Source: Hymenobacter sediminicola (GTDB taxonomy: Bacteria > Bacteroidota > Bacteroidia > Cytophagales > Hymenobacteraceae). Taken from it: a stretch of 64,000 bases of DNA. The stretch is from positions 4,413,501 to 4,477,500 of the forward strand of contig NZ_CP060202.1 of assembly GCF_014250515.1 (NCBI RefSeq), read 5' to 3'. This document shows, piece after piece, positions 17,402 through 26,246 of the stretch (within the stretch, counting starts at the first letter, position 1; every line of letters begins with the position of its first letter). Made by a program: the position numbers and the translations under genes. The notes beneath the pieces are model-generated. The model had not been told where the DNA came from. It worked only from the letters and a program-made list of their open reading frames with translations, and ran no database searches.

Positions 17402-19189
17402 GTGCGCGCACTTTCCGCTACCAATAAATACCTGTTTCGCTATAAATGGCACTTCCTCGGTGGCGTGCTGTTCGTGGCTTTGAGCACGCTGCTGGCCATT
17501 TTCCCGGCTCAGATAGTGCGCTACGCCTTCGATTTGGTAAGTGAGGGCATCGACCTGTACCATCTGTTTGCGGGCACCTCAGCACAGAGTGAGGTGTATT
17601 CGCTGTTCGGGCGCAACGTGTTGCTGTATGGCACCCTCATTATTGTGCTGGCGCTGTTGCGGGGCGTGTTTCTGTTTTTCATGCGCCAGACGCTCATCGT
17701 GATGAGCCGGCACGTGGAAAACGACCAGAAAAACGAAATCTACCAGCACTACCAAAGCCTGCCGCTGGCCTTCTACCGCCGCCACAGCACCGGCGACCTG
17801 ATGTCTCGCATCAGCGAGGATGTGGGCCGGGTGCGCATGTACATCGGGCCGGCGCTGATGTATTTTATGCAGCTCGTCATTCTGTTCGTGCTCATCGTGC
17901 CGCTCATGCTGATGGTAAACGTGAAGCTGACGCTCTACACACTGCTGCCACTGCCTGTTTTGAGCGTGAGCATCTTCTACGTGAATACCCTGATTGAGCG
18001 TAAATCCGACGAAATCCAACGCTCTTTGGCTTCCATGACCACCTTCGTGCAGGAGGCATTTTCGGGCATCCGGGTACTGAAGTCGTTTGTGCGCGAAGAA
18101 GACTCGCACCGGCAATTCTCCATTGCCTCGGAGCATTACAAGGAGAAGTCGTTGAGCCTGAACTTTGTGAACTCGCTGTTTTTCCCGTTGATTCTGTTTC
18201 TGGTGGGCCTGAGCACCATCGTAACAGTGTGGCTGGGCGGGCAGGAGGTTATCCGGGGCACCATCACCACGGGCAGCATTGCCGAGTTTCTGATTTACGT
18301 GAACCTGCTGACCTGGCCCGTGACGGCGCTGGGCTGGACCAGCAGCCTTGTGCAGCGCGCCGAAGCCTCGCAGGCCCGCATCAACGAGTTTCTGGACCAG
18401 AAAACCGACATCGTGTCGCGCGAGAACGTGCAGCAGGAAATTCAGGGCGACATCGTCTTTGATAACGTCAGCTTCACCTATCCTGACACCGGCATACAGG
18501 CGCTACGCAACGTGAGCTTCCGCATTCGGCCGGGCCAGACGCTGGCCGTCATCGGCAATACGGGCTCCGGCAAAAGCACGGTGGCCGTGCTGCTCTGCCG
18601 CCTGTTCGATGTGAGTGAGGGCGCCATCCGGATTGACAACGTGGATGTGCGCGACTTCGCCCTGACCAGCCTGCGCGAGCAAATCGGCTACGTGCCGCAG
18701 GACGTGTTTCTGTTCTCGGACAGCATCCGCAACAACATCAATTTCGGCCTCGATACTGCCGATGAAGCCCGTATGCTGCAGGCTGCCAAAGACGCCAACG
18801 TCTACGACAACATAATGCGCTTCCCAGAAGGCTTCGACACCAAAGTAGGCGAGCGGGGCATTACGCTGTCGGGTGGCCAGAAGCAGCGGGTGAGCATTGC
18901 GCGAGCGTTGGTGAAGGAGCCCAAAATCCTGATTCTAGACGATTCGCTGTCGGCCGTGGATACCAACACCGAAAACGCCATTTTGGGCGCCCTGCAGCGC
19001 ATTATGCACAACCGGACCAGTCTCATCATCTCGCACCGCGTGTCGTCGGTGAAGCTGGCCGACGAAATCCTGGTGCTCGACGACGGCCAGATAGTGCAGC
19101 ACGGCACGCATGAAGTCCTGATGCAAGACGCCGAGGGCTTGTACCGTGCACTATATGAACGCCAGCTGCAGAGCGAGGACGCAGCGTAG
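17402..19189 (+). CDS. ABC exporter half-transporter, degenerate-site type
   Basis: About 595 residues: six-helix ABC exporter membrane domain, then an ATPase domain with Walker A GNTGSGKST, canonical signature LSGGQKQR, Walker B ILILDDSLSAVD and H-loop SHR. The residue after the Walker B aspartate is Asp instead of the catalytic Glu; LDDSLSAVD is typical of the degenerate subunit of heterodimeric exporters (BmrC, TM287). The frame is open from an ATG at 17240, but the family N-terminus (RALSATNKYLFRYKW) begins at a GTG at 17402, which I prefer. The gene at 26902-28680 has the complementary features expected of its partner. The cargo (lipid, drug or other) is unknown. Confidence 0.85.
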   Translation: MRALSATNKYLFRYKWHFLGGVLFVALSTLLAIFPAQIVRYAFDLVSEGIDLYHLFAGTSAQSEVYSLFGRNVLLYGTLIIVLALLRGVFLFFMRQTLIVMSRHVENDQKNEIYQHYQSLPLAFYRRHSTGDLMSRISEDVGRVRMYIGPALMYFMQLVILFVLIVPLMLMVNVKLTLYTLLPLPVLSVSIFYVNTLIERKSDEIQRSLASMTTFVQEAFSGIRVLKSFVREEDSHRQFSIASEHYKEKSLSLNFVNSLFFPLILFLVGLSTIVTVWLGGQEVIRGTITTGSIAEFLIYVNLLTWPVTALGWTSSLVQRAEASQARINEFLDQKTDIVSRENVQQEIQGDIVFDNVSFTYPDTGIQALRNVSFRIRPGQTLAVIGNTGSGKSTVAVLLCRLFDVSEGAIRIDNVDVRDFALTSLREQIGYVPQDVFLFSDSIRNNINFGLDTADEARMLQAAKDANVYDNIMRFPEGFDTKVGERGITLSGGQKQRVSIARALVKEPKILILDDSLSAVDTNTENAILGALQRIMHNRTSLIISHRVSSVKLADEILVLDDGQIVQHGTHEVLMQDAEGLYRALYERQLQSEDAA

Positions 19190-19213
19190 GCTTGCCTTGG
19201 AGCTAACTTTCTA

Positions 19214-20698
19214 CTAGCGGATTACCCGTAGCGTGGCGCACGAGTCCTGCTGCCACAACACCTCCACCGCGTACTGCTGCAAAAGCTGCTGACGCTGCTT
19301 GTTGCCGCAGACCACCACCGTCTCACCCGTAGCAATCTGGTTTAGTGCATTAGCCTGCCGGTAGGTAAGCTGGTGCTGGCGAGTTTGCTCGGCAATGAAT
19401 CCATACCATTCCGTGCTGCCATTGTAGCTCGGAGGCATCATCAACGTGTAGGCAGTCAGAGCCGGCAGGTTTTCATGTTGCCGTTGCAGGTGCCGGCCAA
19501 ACTGCAGTTCCGCCTCTACAAAACGATGACGGTGCTGAGTGGTTAGGTCACTCATAAGGTTGGCGTATGGCCCCCACAGCAGCAGCAACGACCCCAACAC
19601 CCACAGCACTGGCGGAAGCACAGGAAGCTGAAAGTGGGTATGTGCCGCCTGTGCTAAGGCCCCAATGCCCAGCGCCGCCAACAGTGCCAACGCAGGATAA
19701 ATGGGGGCATCGTACCACGTAAGCTTGGTTTGCATGCTACTGAGCAGCAACAGATACCAGCCTACCCAGACGCCGCACAGCACGGCCAGCTGGTATTCGG
19801 GTGTGGTGCGGGCCTGGCGAATGCCTAAGCCGAAGCCAACTACAGCAAAAGCCAGCCAGAACGAAAACTTGAACTCTGCCAGCAGGCTCGTGTACCAGCC
19901 CACAGACTCCTCGTGTCCTTCCAACGATCCGCCAGCGCGTCCGCCTAGCTCATTAGCCCAAACGGCAGCCAAGTACCCCGGCCCTGCAGCCTCCCGAATG
20001 GCATAATAGCTTCCCACCATGCCCACTACCGCTAAGCCGCATAAGTATAGGTCACGCCGCCGCAACAACGTAGGCAAGTGGCCGGTAAAAGCCGCCGCCA
20101 GCACCAGCGCCGGCAAGCCCAGTACCCCCGCTACGCCTTTCGTAAATACCGCCAGCGTGAAGGCGGCCGCGGCCAGCCACAAGGCACGCCGCGACTCGGT
20201 GGCTAAGTATCGTCCGAAAGCCAGCACTCCCGCAGTTGTCCAGAGTACCAGCAAGGCATCATAGTCGCCGGTGCGCGCTACGTGCCAGCCCACATAGCCG
20301 GGTGCCGAAACCAACACGACAGCGGCCAGCCACCCCAGTAACGGTCCGCGCAAATAGCGGTGGCCATACCAGAAGAGCAGCAACGTAGTAGCCAGCGCCG
20401 CCAGCGCCGATGGCAGTCGTACCGCCAGTTCCGTGTAGCCCAGCGCCTGTATGCTCAGAGCCTGCAGCCATATCATCAGCGGAGGTTTGGTGTTCCACAG
20501 GTCCGGCTGGTCCTGGTACATCGTGATAAGCCACTGCTGGTGCTTAAGCATCTGGGCGGCGTTCAGAGCCAGCCGCGACTCATCCCAGAGCTGCATCGGC
20601 GCGCTACCCAACCGGAAAAAGAACGAGAAGAATGCCAGAGCCAGCAGAAAAAACAAGGCCAAGCAGACTGCAAGTCTGGAAGAAGAGAACTTAGACAA
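19214..20698 (-). CDS. ArnT-like GT39 glycosyltransferase
   Basis: 494 residues with about eleven membrane helices. The first loop carries LWDESRLALNA (Asp39-Glu40), then LWNTKPPLMIWLQAL and a TELAVRLPSALA helix, the standard pattern of ArnT/PMT_2 proteins. These enzymes transfer a sugar from undecaprenyl phosphate to an extracytoplasmic acceptor such as lipid A; the acceptor here is not evident. The start is a TTG at 20698, since no ATG exists before residue 35 and helix 1 needs the N-terminal residues. It is only distantly like the tandem pair at 5857-9141. Confidence 0.82.
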   Translation of the reverse strand: MSKFSSSRLAVCLALFFLLALAFFSFFFRLGSAPMQLWDESRLALNAAQMLKHQQWLITMYQDQPDLWNTKPPLMIWLQALSIQALGYTELAVRLPSALAALATTLLLFWYGHRYLRGPLLGWLAAVVLVSAPGYVGWHVARTGDYDALLVLWTTAGVLAFGRYLATESRRALWLAAAAFTLAVFTKGVAGVLGLPALVLAAAFTGHLPTLLRRRDLYLCGLAVVGMVGSYYAIREAAGPGYLAAVWANELGGRAGGSLEGHEESVGWYTSLLAEFKFSFWLAFAVVGFGLGIRQARTTPEYQLAVLCGVWVGWYLLLLSSMQTKLTWYDAPIYPALALLAALGIGALAQAAHTHFQLPVLPPVLWVLGSLLLLWGPYANLMSDLTTQHRHRFVEAELQFGRHLQRQHENLPALTAYTLMMPPSYNGSTEWYGFIAEQTRQHQLTYRQANALNQIATGETVVVCGNKQRQQLLQQYAVEVLWQQDSCATLRVIR

Positions 20699-20834
20699 AT
20701 GGGAGAGATGCTATAATTATGTGATACAGACGTAACGCGTATTCTCGGCACAATATTCGGCATTTTCCTTAGCCTCCTGAACGTGAAGAGTTGTGTGTCT
20801 CTGCTGTATAATCCTGCTGGCTGAAGGCACCTGC

Positions 20835-21974
20835 TTACCGACACAGCATCTCCGCCGCCTTCCGGCCTACTCCCGCTCCCAGCGCCACGCCCATGCCGTT
20901 GCAGCGCAAGGCCCCAAACACGCCCGGCGCCAATGGCCGCACAATTGGCTCCAGTTCAGCCCCGAAGGCCATAACGCCACTCCAGCGGTAGTCGATGCGC
21001 ACGGCGCGGCCGGGCAGAATTACCTCGCGCAGCAGCTGCTCCAGGTAGTGCTGCACCTGCGGCGTGAGGCCAGGCTCGGTGGTAGCTTCGGCTTCAAAAT
21101 TAAGGTGGCGGCCACCGCCCAGCAGAATACGGCCATCAATCTGCCGGAAATAGGTGTAGCCTTTGTCGTAGTGGAAGGTACCGGGCAGGTGCAGGCCGGC
21201 TATGGGTTCCGTGACTAGCACTTGCCCGCGGCCGGGCTGCGCATCAAGTTCCGGGAAAAACTGCCGGCTGAAGGCATTGGTAGCCAGCAGTACCTGGGGC
21301 GCAGATAGTGGCCCCAGCGAAGTTTGGATATTGACCAGGTTGGAACCTGATTCAAGGGCCAGCGCAGCACAGCCGTGCAGCACCACAATGCCTGCCGCCC
21401 AGGCACGCCGCAGCAAGGCTTCCATCATGCGGCCGGTATGCAGTGCTCCTTCGGCGGTGTTTTCAAGCATCACCTCGACTCCTGAAAAGCCGGTAGCAGG
21501 CAGGTGGGCAGTAGCGTCGCGGAATATTGCTGGTGCCCCAATGACGGGTGCTAGTAGCTCGTTGTAGTACGGTACGGCAGCGCGGCAGCGTTTCGCCAGC
21601 TCTGCCTCGGCAGGCCGAAACAGCTCAAATCCTCCGACCGGCTCGTAGCGCAAGGCCTCGTCGCCAAGCAGGCCCCGTAATTCGCCAAGGCCTTCCCAGC
21701 GCGCCTGTACTACTTGCACCAGCGCAGCAGTGCCACCGCGTGCTTCCTGCTCCAGCAACTCCGATATACTCCCGAAGCAGGCAAAGCCCGCGTTTTTCGT
21801 GCTGGCTCCATTGGGCAGCGTGTCCCGCTCCAGTACCAGCACGCGTGCGCCAGGGCGCAGCTGCCGCAGGTGCAGCGCCGCTGTTAGCCCAACCAGTCCT
21901 GCTCCTATAACAACGACATCGAAGCCTTGCAGAAACGTCTGATGCTCCCAATAGGAAAGCGTTGGAATACTCAT
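20835..21974 (-). CDS. FAD-dependent oxidoreductase of the DAO family
   Basis: 379 residues. The dinucleotide-binding motif VVVIGAGLVGLTAALHL is followed by a Glu-ending strand (VLVLERD). TKNAGFACFGS, a conserved N-terminal DAO motif, and a C-terminal FAD loop (YRWSGVMAFGAELEPIV ... LRCNGMGVALG) are present. The family oxidises amines or D-amino acids, giving an imine, with FAD reoxidised by oxygen or quinone; the layout resembles gamma-glutamylputrescine oxidase (PuuB). The substrate is unproven. It stands alone on the minus strand. Confidence 0.82.
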   Translation of the reverse strand: MSIPTLSYWEHQTFLQGFDVVVIGAGLVGLTAALHLRQLRPGARVLVLERDTLPNGASTKNAGFACFGSISELLEQEARGGTAALVQVVQARWEGLGELRGLLGDEALRYEPVGGFELFRPAEAELAKRCRAAVPYYNELLAPVIGAPAIFRDATAHLPATGFSGVEVMLENTAEGALHTGRMMEALLRRAWAAGIVVLHGCAALALESGSNLVNIQTSLGPLSAPQVLLATNAFSRQFFPELDAQPGRGQVLVTEPIAGLHLPGTFHYDKGYTYFRQIDGRILLGGGRHLNFEAEATTEPGLTPQVQHYLEQLLREVILPGRAVRIDYRWSGVMAFGAELEPIVRPLAPGVFGALRCNGMGVALGAGVGRKAAEMLCR

Positions 21975-22057
21975 CCGGCGAAAGTAAATAGTCCTGGCTT
22001 CTTGCCTGATTCTGCCAACTCGGGCAGTAAGCGGCTACGGGGTATTTGTGCATAAAA

Positions 22058-22089
22058 AAAGCCCGCCCGGCAACTGCCAAGCGGGCTTT
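22058..22089 (-). terminator. Hairpin terminator for the sorting-tail protein gene
   Basis: AAAGCCCGC pairs with GCGGGCTTT. On the minus strand the stem is followed by a run of seven T. Confidence 0.8.
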
Positions 22090-22107
22090 CTACTAGTAAG
22101 CTCAAGC

Positions 22108-22623
22108 CTATTGTCCTACCATCACGCGCTTCATGCCGTGCCGCTCACCCGAGGTACATTGCACGATATAGGCGCCAGCCGGCAACCCGCTCACGTCGAG
22201 TGTGGCTACATCATTGCTGCTTAGCAGGTCGCGGGTGATGACCGGGCGGCCATCCGGACCGTTGATTTCCACGCGGGTTGGGCCAGAGGCATTCGTCCGC
22301 ACCGTGAGGCGCTTTGTCACCGGATTAGTTTCGGCCCGCACTTTCAGCGCGCCGGTGTTGGTGGCTGGCTGCTCCATCTTATCGGTTACAAGGGCAAGAG
22401 GTGCAGTTGGTGCTTCAGCAGGCTTTGTGGCAGCTGTAGCCGGCTTGGCAACCGGCTTAGCAGTAGCTGCTACCGGCGATTTGGCCGACGGCTTAGCCGT
22501 AGCCGGCGCTTTAGCCGTGGGGCTCTTAACGGCCGGCTTAGCGGCGGTTTTGGTCTGGGCCTGAACGGGTGTCGACAGCAAGAAAGTGGCTACCAGACAA
22601 ACGAGTGTAAAGAGTGTTTTCAT
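22108..22623 (-). CDS. Secreted protein with Ala/Lys/Pro linker and type IX sorting-like C-terminal domain
   Basis: 171 residues from the ATG at 22623. The signal peptide is MKTLFTLVCLVATFLLSTPVQAQ, then about 60 residues of AKPA/KSPTAK-type repeats. The C-terminal 85 residues fit the T9SS type A sorting domain: NPVTKRLTVRTNASGPTRVE, EINGPDGRPVI, LDVSGLPAGAYIVQ and a basic final KRVMVGQ. Proteins with this tail are exported by the type IX system and bound to or released from the cell surface. There is no enzymatic domain, so it may be a small structural or adhesion factor. A longer open frame upstream is probably not translated. Confidence 0.7.
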   Translation of the reverse strand: MKTLFTLVCLVATFLLSTPVQAQTKTAAKPAVKSPTAKAPATAKPSAKSPVAATAKPVAKPATAATKPAEAPTAPLALVTDKMEQPATNTGALKVRAETNPVTKRLTVRTNASGPTRVEINGPDGRPVITRDLLSSNDVATLDVSGLPAGAYIVQCTSGERHGMKRVMVGQ

Positions 22624-23049
22624 ACGCACGCCTAACGCAAAAGTGAGCAATACAGTATTTTGACAAAGATAGCCAAAATCCATATTCCACCTGAAAAAAT
22701 ATACCTAATCCACTCATAATCAAAGGCCATACTTGGCACCCCGACTTTAATAATTTCAAAATAATATTTCTCCCCTGCTACTTCCTTGGTGCCACCGGCT
22801 GGCGTGGCTTGGTCCTACGGCTTGCAGCATCCCCTCCTCCACCCGGTTGAAATATATTGGCTCACTGCAAACCTGTCTGAATCAGCGTCATTTCACCCCT
22901 GATAAAACACTGTATTTCAAAATTTTAAGCCAACACTTAATCTTTGTAATAGTCGGCTTGTCCAGCCTGCCAAGGTCTTTTGGTGAGGTGTGCTAAGCAG
23001 AAAGTGAGTAAGTTCGAAGGCTCACAACTCAATTTTCATCCTTTCCGCA
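22624..23049. other. 426-bp AT-rich divergent intergenic region
   Basis: It separates the minus-strand sorting-tail gene from fbaA. The sequence is visibly AT-richer than its flanks. AATCTTTG near 22938-22945 is one mismatch from the TAnnTTTG promoter element in the fbaA direction. No ORF with coding character or RNA gene was recognised. Confidence 0.4.
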
Positions 23050-24132
23050 ATGGCTGCACCAACCCTTACCGGACTACGTGCCGGTGTCCTGCACGGCGAC
23101 GAAGTTCAATCCCTTTTCCAGTATGCCAAGGCGCATTCCTTCGCGCTGCCGGCCGTAAACGTCACCGGCACCAACACGGTGAATGCCGTGCTTGAAACCG
23201 CCCATGAGGTGAATTCGCCGGTTATCATTCAATTTTCTAACGGTGGTGCTCAGTTCTTTGCGGGCAAGTACCCCTCGAACGATAACCAGCGGGCTAGCAT
23301 CGCCGGCGCCATTTCCGGAGCACAGCACGTGCACGCCATGGCCGAGCTCTACGATGTGCCGGTTATTCTGCACACCGACCACGCCGCTAAGAAGCTGCTG
23401 CCCTGGATTGATGGCTTGCTAACGGCCGGCGAAAAGCATTTTGCGCAGTACGGGCAGCCACTCTACAGCTCCCACATGCTCGACCTGTCGGAAGAGCCGA
23501 TTGAGGAGAACATTGAAGTCTGCAAGCGCTACCTGGAGCGGATGGCCAAAATCGGCATGACGCTGGAAATCGAGCTGGGTGTAACCGGCGGCGAGGAAGA
23601 TGGCGTCGACAACTCCGACGTGGATAGCTCCAAGCTCTACACGCAGCCCTCAGAAGTGGCCTATGCTTACAAAGAGCTCAGCGAAGTAAGTCCCCGTTTC
23701 ACGGTGGCTGCGGCCTTCGGCAACGTGCACGGCGTGTACAAGCCCGGCAACGTGAAGCTACAGCCCAAGATTCTGCACAACTCGCAGCAGTACGTGCAGG
23801 AGCATTTCAACACGGGCCCGCAGCCTGTCGATTTTGTATTTCATGGCGGTTCCGGGTCCAGCCAGGAAGAAATCCGCGAGGCCATCAGCTACGGTGCTAT
23901 CAAGATGAACATTGATACGGACCTGCAATGGGCTTTCTGGGAAGGCATCAAAAACAACTACGTCAAGAACGAAGGCTTCTTGCAGGGCCAGATCGGCAAC
24001 CCTAACGGCCCCGATTCGCCGAACAAGAAGTACTACGACCCGCGCGTGTGGCTGCGCGAAGGCGAAAAGACCTTCGTTGCCCGTCTCAAGCAGGCTTTCG
24101 AAGACCTAAACGCCGTGAATCGCCGCCCATAG
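23050..24132 (+). CDS. fbaA: Class II fructose-bisphosphate aldolase
   Basis: 360 residues, the length of the E. coli FbaA type. Zinc and catalytic motifs in order: FSNGGAQFFAGK, the HTDHAAKKLLPWIDG metal-site helix, LDLSEEPIEENIE, EIELGVTGGEEDG, FHGGSGSS and GAIKMNIDTDLQWAF. It splits fructose-1,6-bisphosphate into glyceraldehyde-3-phosphate and dihydroxyacetone phosphate in glycolysis and runs in reverse in gluconeogenesis. The start ATG at 23050 gives MAAPTLTGLRAGVLHGDE, standard for the family. It is monocistronic, with a hairpin just downstream. Confidence 0.95.
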   Translation: MAAPTLTGLRAGVLHGDEVQSLFQYAKAHSFALPAVNVTGTNTVNAVLETAHEVNSPVIIQFSNGGAQFFAGKYPSNDNQRASIAGAISGAQHVHAMAELYDVPVILHTDHAAKKLLPWIDGLLTAGEKHFAQYGQPLYSSHMLDLSEEPIEENIEVCKRYLERMAKIGMTLEIELGVTGGEEDGVDNSDVDSSKLYTQPSEVAYAYKELSEVSPRFTVAAAFGNVHGVYKPGNVKLQPKILHNSQQYVQEHFNTGPQPVDFVFHGGSGSSQEEIREAISYGAIKMNIDTDLQWAFWEGIKNNYVKNEGFLQGQIGNPNGPDSPNKKYYDPRVWLREGEKTFVARLKQAFEDLNAVNRRP

Positions 24133-24159
24133 GTTTCGGCACTCACGCTTGCATCAAAG

Positions 24160-24190
24160 CAGCTCCATTCAACTTGCTTGAATGGGGCTG
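24160..24190 (+). terminator. Hairpin after fbaA
   Basis: CAGC-CCATTCAA pairs with TTGAATGG-GCTG around a CTTGC loop. It is followed by a weak T-rich stretch, so efficiency is uncertain. Confidence 0.55.
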
Positions 24191-24355
24191 TTGCGTTTTA
24201 GGGCCATCCGGCCAATATATTTCGAGTGCTGTTCAAGCCGGTACGCAAGATCCTAAGCAAAAGACAATGAGGTTGATTCGCCCCGAATAGGGCTTCTATG
24301 GGCTGTAAACAGGCCGACGCAACCGGCCTGGCGGCAGAATTTTATCGGGCAAGGG

Positions 24356-24387
24356 TTGTGCAACTCTCGGATTCTGCCTTACCTTTG
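24356..24387 (+). promoter_or_regulatory. Bacteroidota-type promoter for the tRNA-Pro genes
   Basis: TTG at 24356-24358, a 21-base spacer and an exact TACCTTTG (TAnnTTTG) at 24380-24387, 15 bases before the first tRNA. Confidence 0.6.
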
Positions 24388-24401
24388 TGTCTCAATTCTC
24401 T

Positions 24402-24475
24402 CGGGGTGTAGCGTAGCCTGGTATCGCGCCAGCATGGGGTGCTGGAGGTCGTAGGTTCGAATCCTGCCACTCCGA
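24402..24475 (+). tRNA. tRNA-Pro (anticodon GGG)
   Basis: 74 bases. Acceptor stem CGGGGTG with CACTCCG (one G-U pair), anticodon stem CCAGC/GCTGG with loop ATGGGGT giving GGG, T arm GTAGG-TTCGAAT-CCTGC. CCA is not encoded. Confidence 0.93.
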
Positions 24476-24498
24476 CTGAAGAGTTTCTTGCTCGAAGA

Positions 24499-24529
24499 GC
24501 CTCTGGGAACCCCACCCGGAGGCTTTTTT
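24499..24529 (+). terminator. Terminator between the tRNA-Pro genes
   Basis: GCCTCTGGG pairs with CCCGGAGGC (one G-U) and is followed by six T. The two tRNA-Pro genes therefore probably form separate units. Confidence 0.75.
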
Positions 24530-24581
24530 CGGCCAAAAAATCTGAATTCTCTGGCGCAGCAGACTGCACCAAAGGGAAATT

Positions 24582-24655
24582 CGGGGTGTAGCGTAGCCCG
24601 GTATCGCGCCTGCTTTGGGAGCAGGAGGCCGCAGGTTCGAATCCTGCCACCCCGA
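24582..24655 (+). tRNA. tRNA-Pro (anticodon TGG)
   Basis: 74 bases. Acceptor CGGGGTG with CACCCCG, anticodon stem CCTGC/GCAGG with loop TTTGGGA giving TGG, T arm GCAGG-TTCGAAT-CCTGC. CCA is not encoded. It is strongly alike to the upstream GGG isoacceptor outside the anticodon arm. Confidence 0.93.
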
Positions 24656-24674
24656 CTTCATATGTTAGGTTACC

Positions 24675-24710
24675 AAAAGCCCGCTGAACTTACGTTCAGT
24701 GGGCTTTTTT
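24675..24710 (+). terminator. Rho-independent terminator after tRNA-Pro(TGG)
   Basis: AAAAGCCCGCTGAAC pairs with GTTCAGTGGGCTTTT (one G-U) around TTAC and ends in a T run. Confidence 0.85.
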
Positions 24711-24790
24711 ATTTGTAGCCTGCTGTAATTGCCCGGAGTATTCCACGTTACTTTGCCATTCCTATTTCCTCTTCTCTTATCCTTTTTCAC

Positions 24791-25453
24791 ATGAAAATCC
24801 TTATTAGCAGCCTGGCACTCAGCCTTGCTGCAGCCTCGGGGGCGCAGGCCCAGATTGCGAAAGGCACTACCCTTCTGACTGGCAACATTGGCTACACCAG
24901 CGTCACCAACAAGTCGGGCAACTACGACAGCAAAGTCAGCCGCTTCGAAGGCAACTTGGGGGCAGGGCACTTTCTGGCCGACAACCTGATGCTGGGACTG
25001 AATCTGGGCTATGTCAATGGCAACGAGGACTATCCTATTTACAATGCCATTGATCCATTTGACCCGTATGTTGCCTATGGCGAATACAACACCAAGGAAT
25101 TCAGCCTCGGGCCGGTACTGCGCTACTACAAGTTTGTTGGCGGCGACCAGGCAGCTTTTTTCGGGCAGGTCGGCGGCGGCTATCGGAGTGCCCGCCAGCT
25201 CATTGATCCGGGTTTAGGATTTCCTTCCTTCCAACACGACCGAAAAGGGTTTTATGGGCAGCTAGCCCCGGGCTTCGTGTTCTTCCCTACTCCCAAATTC
25301 GGGCTGGAGCTTTCCCTGCGCGGCCTAAGCTATGAGCAGATGAAAGAGGAAGCCCGTGATTTTTCCCCTGAGACAAAGACCAGCTCACTCGATTTTGGCT
25401 TTGGCCTGAACGACCTGCGCTTTGGTGCTTCTTTCTATCTGGGTCGTAATTAG
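24791..25453 (+). CDS. Outer membrane beta-barrel protein, paralog 1
   Basis: 220 residues. A signal peptide ends at AQA-Q (MKILISSLALSLAAASGAQA). The mature part alternates hydrophobic and polar residues in strands split by Gly/Asn turns: GHFLADNLMLGLNLGYVNGN, FSLGPVLRYYKFVGG, FFGQVGGGYRSA, GFYGQLAPGFVFFPTPKFGLE and a C-terminal strand ending LRFGASFYLGRN. This fits a small 8-10-strand outer membrane barrel of the OmpW/PorT-like sort. The ligand is unknown. It is 11 bases upstream of a paralog and shares an operon with it. Confidence 0.75.
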   Translation: MKILISSLALSLAAASGAQAQIAKGTTLLTGNIGYTSVTNKSGNYDSKVSRFEGNLGAGHFLADNLMLGLNLGYVNGNEDYPIYNAIDPFDPYVAYGEYNTKEFSLGPVLRYYKFVGGDQAAFFGQVGGGYRSARQLIDPGLGFPSFQHDRKGFYGQLAPGFVFFPTPKFGLELSLRGLSYEQMKEEARDFSPETKTSSLDFGFGLNDLRFGASFYLGRN

Positions 25454-25464
25454 CACGCTGCACC

Positions 25465-26172
25465 ATGAGACACTACCTATTTGGCCTCGTAGCAGCATTG
25501 GCGACAACCACTGCCGCGCAGGCACAGATTTCAGCTGGCACAGTGCTGCTGGGCGGCAACCTTGGCTATCGGCAGCAGAAAGCTAAAGTTGGGGCTACCA
25601 ATTTTCGGCCGGCATACGAGGACCGTTTACGCCAAATTTCTATCAGCCCAACTGCTGGCTATTTTGTGGCCGACAACCTAGTAGTAGGAGTACAACTGAA
25701 CTGGCAACGGGACGCGCATAAGTATCCTGCTATTGTCCCAGTCGTTATTAACCCAGGCCCCGGGCCGGCAACCGCCGACGTGCTGTATGGCGAGAGTACC
25801 ATGCGCCGGCTGCAGGTAGGACCCTTTGCCCGGTACTACAAGTTCATCGGTAGTAAAGCCGCGTTCTACGGCCAGCTTGGCGCAGGGTACTCCGTAACGA
25901 ATTACGAAGATGAGCCTCCCGTCTATATTGGCAATTCTGACACTAAGATTTCAGGGTTCTATGGGCAGTTGAGTCCGGGGGTTGTGTACTTCCCCACACC
26001 TCTGTTCGCACTGGCAGTGAGTCTGCGAGGCCTTACCTATCAGCACTTTGCTTACAGCGGAGAAGGTTACGGCAGCAATGACCGAACGTCATCCATATTC
26101 GATGCGGGCTTCCGGCTGCGCGACCTGCGCCTGGGTGCGTCGTTCTACTTAGGCCGCGGCTCTTCTCTGTAA
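25465..26172 (+). CDS. Outer membrane beta-barrel protein, paralog 2
   Basis: 235 residues, a tandem paralog of the gene at 24791-25453. Shared landmarks are the AQAQISAGTVLLGGNLGY start of the mature chain, YFVADNLVVGVQLNW, VGPFARYYKFIG, GFYGQLSPGVVYFPTPLFAL, SLRGLTYQ and the terminal LRLGASFYLGRG. A signal peptide (MRHYLFGLVAALATTTAAQAQ) is present. It is probably co-transcribed with paralog 1 and ends at a bidirectional terminator. Function is unknown. Confidence 0.75.
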   Translation: MRHYLFGLVAALATTTAAQAQISAGTVLLGGNLGYRQQKAKVGATNFRPAYEDRLRQISISPTAGYFVADNLVVGVQLNWQRDAHKYPAIVPVVINPGPGPATADVLYGESTMRRLQVGPFARYYKFIGSKAAFYGQLGAGYSVTNYEDEPPVYIGNSDTKISGFYGQLSPGVVYFPTPLFALAVSLRGLTYQHFAYSGEGYGSNDRTSSIFDAGFRLRDLRLGASFYLGRGSSL

Positions 26173-26188
26173 GCGGCTCAAACAAAAA

Positions 26189-26220
26189 AGCCTGGCTGGA
26201 AAGAGTTTCCGGCCAGGCTT
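26189..26220. terminator. Bidirectional terminator
   Basis: AAGCCTGGCTGGAAA pairs with TTTCCGGCCAGGCTT around GAG. It has A-rich and T-rich flanks and lies between convergent genes. Confidence 0.82.
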
Positions 26221-26246
26221 CTTTATGGCAGATAAATCCGTATTGC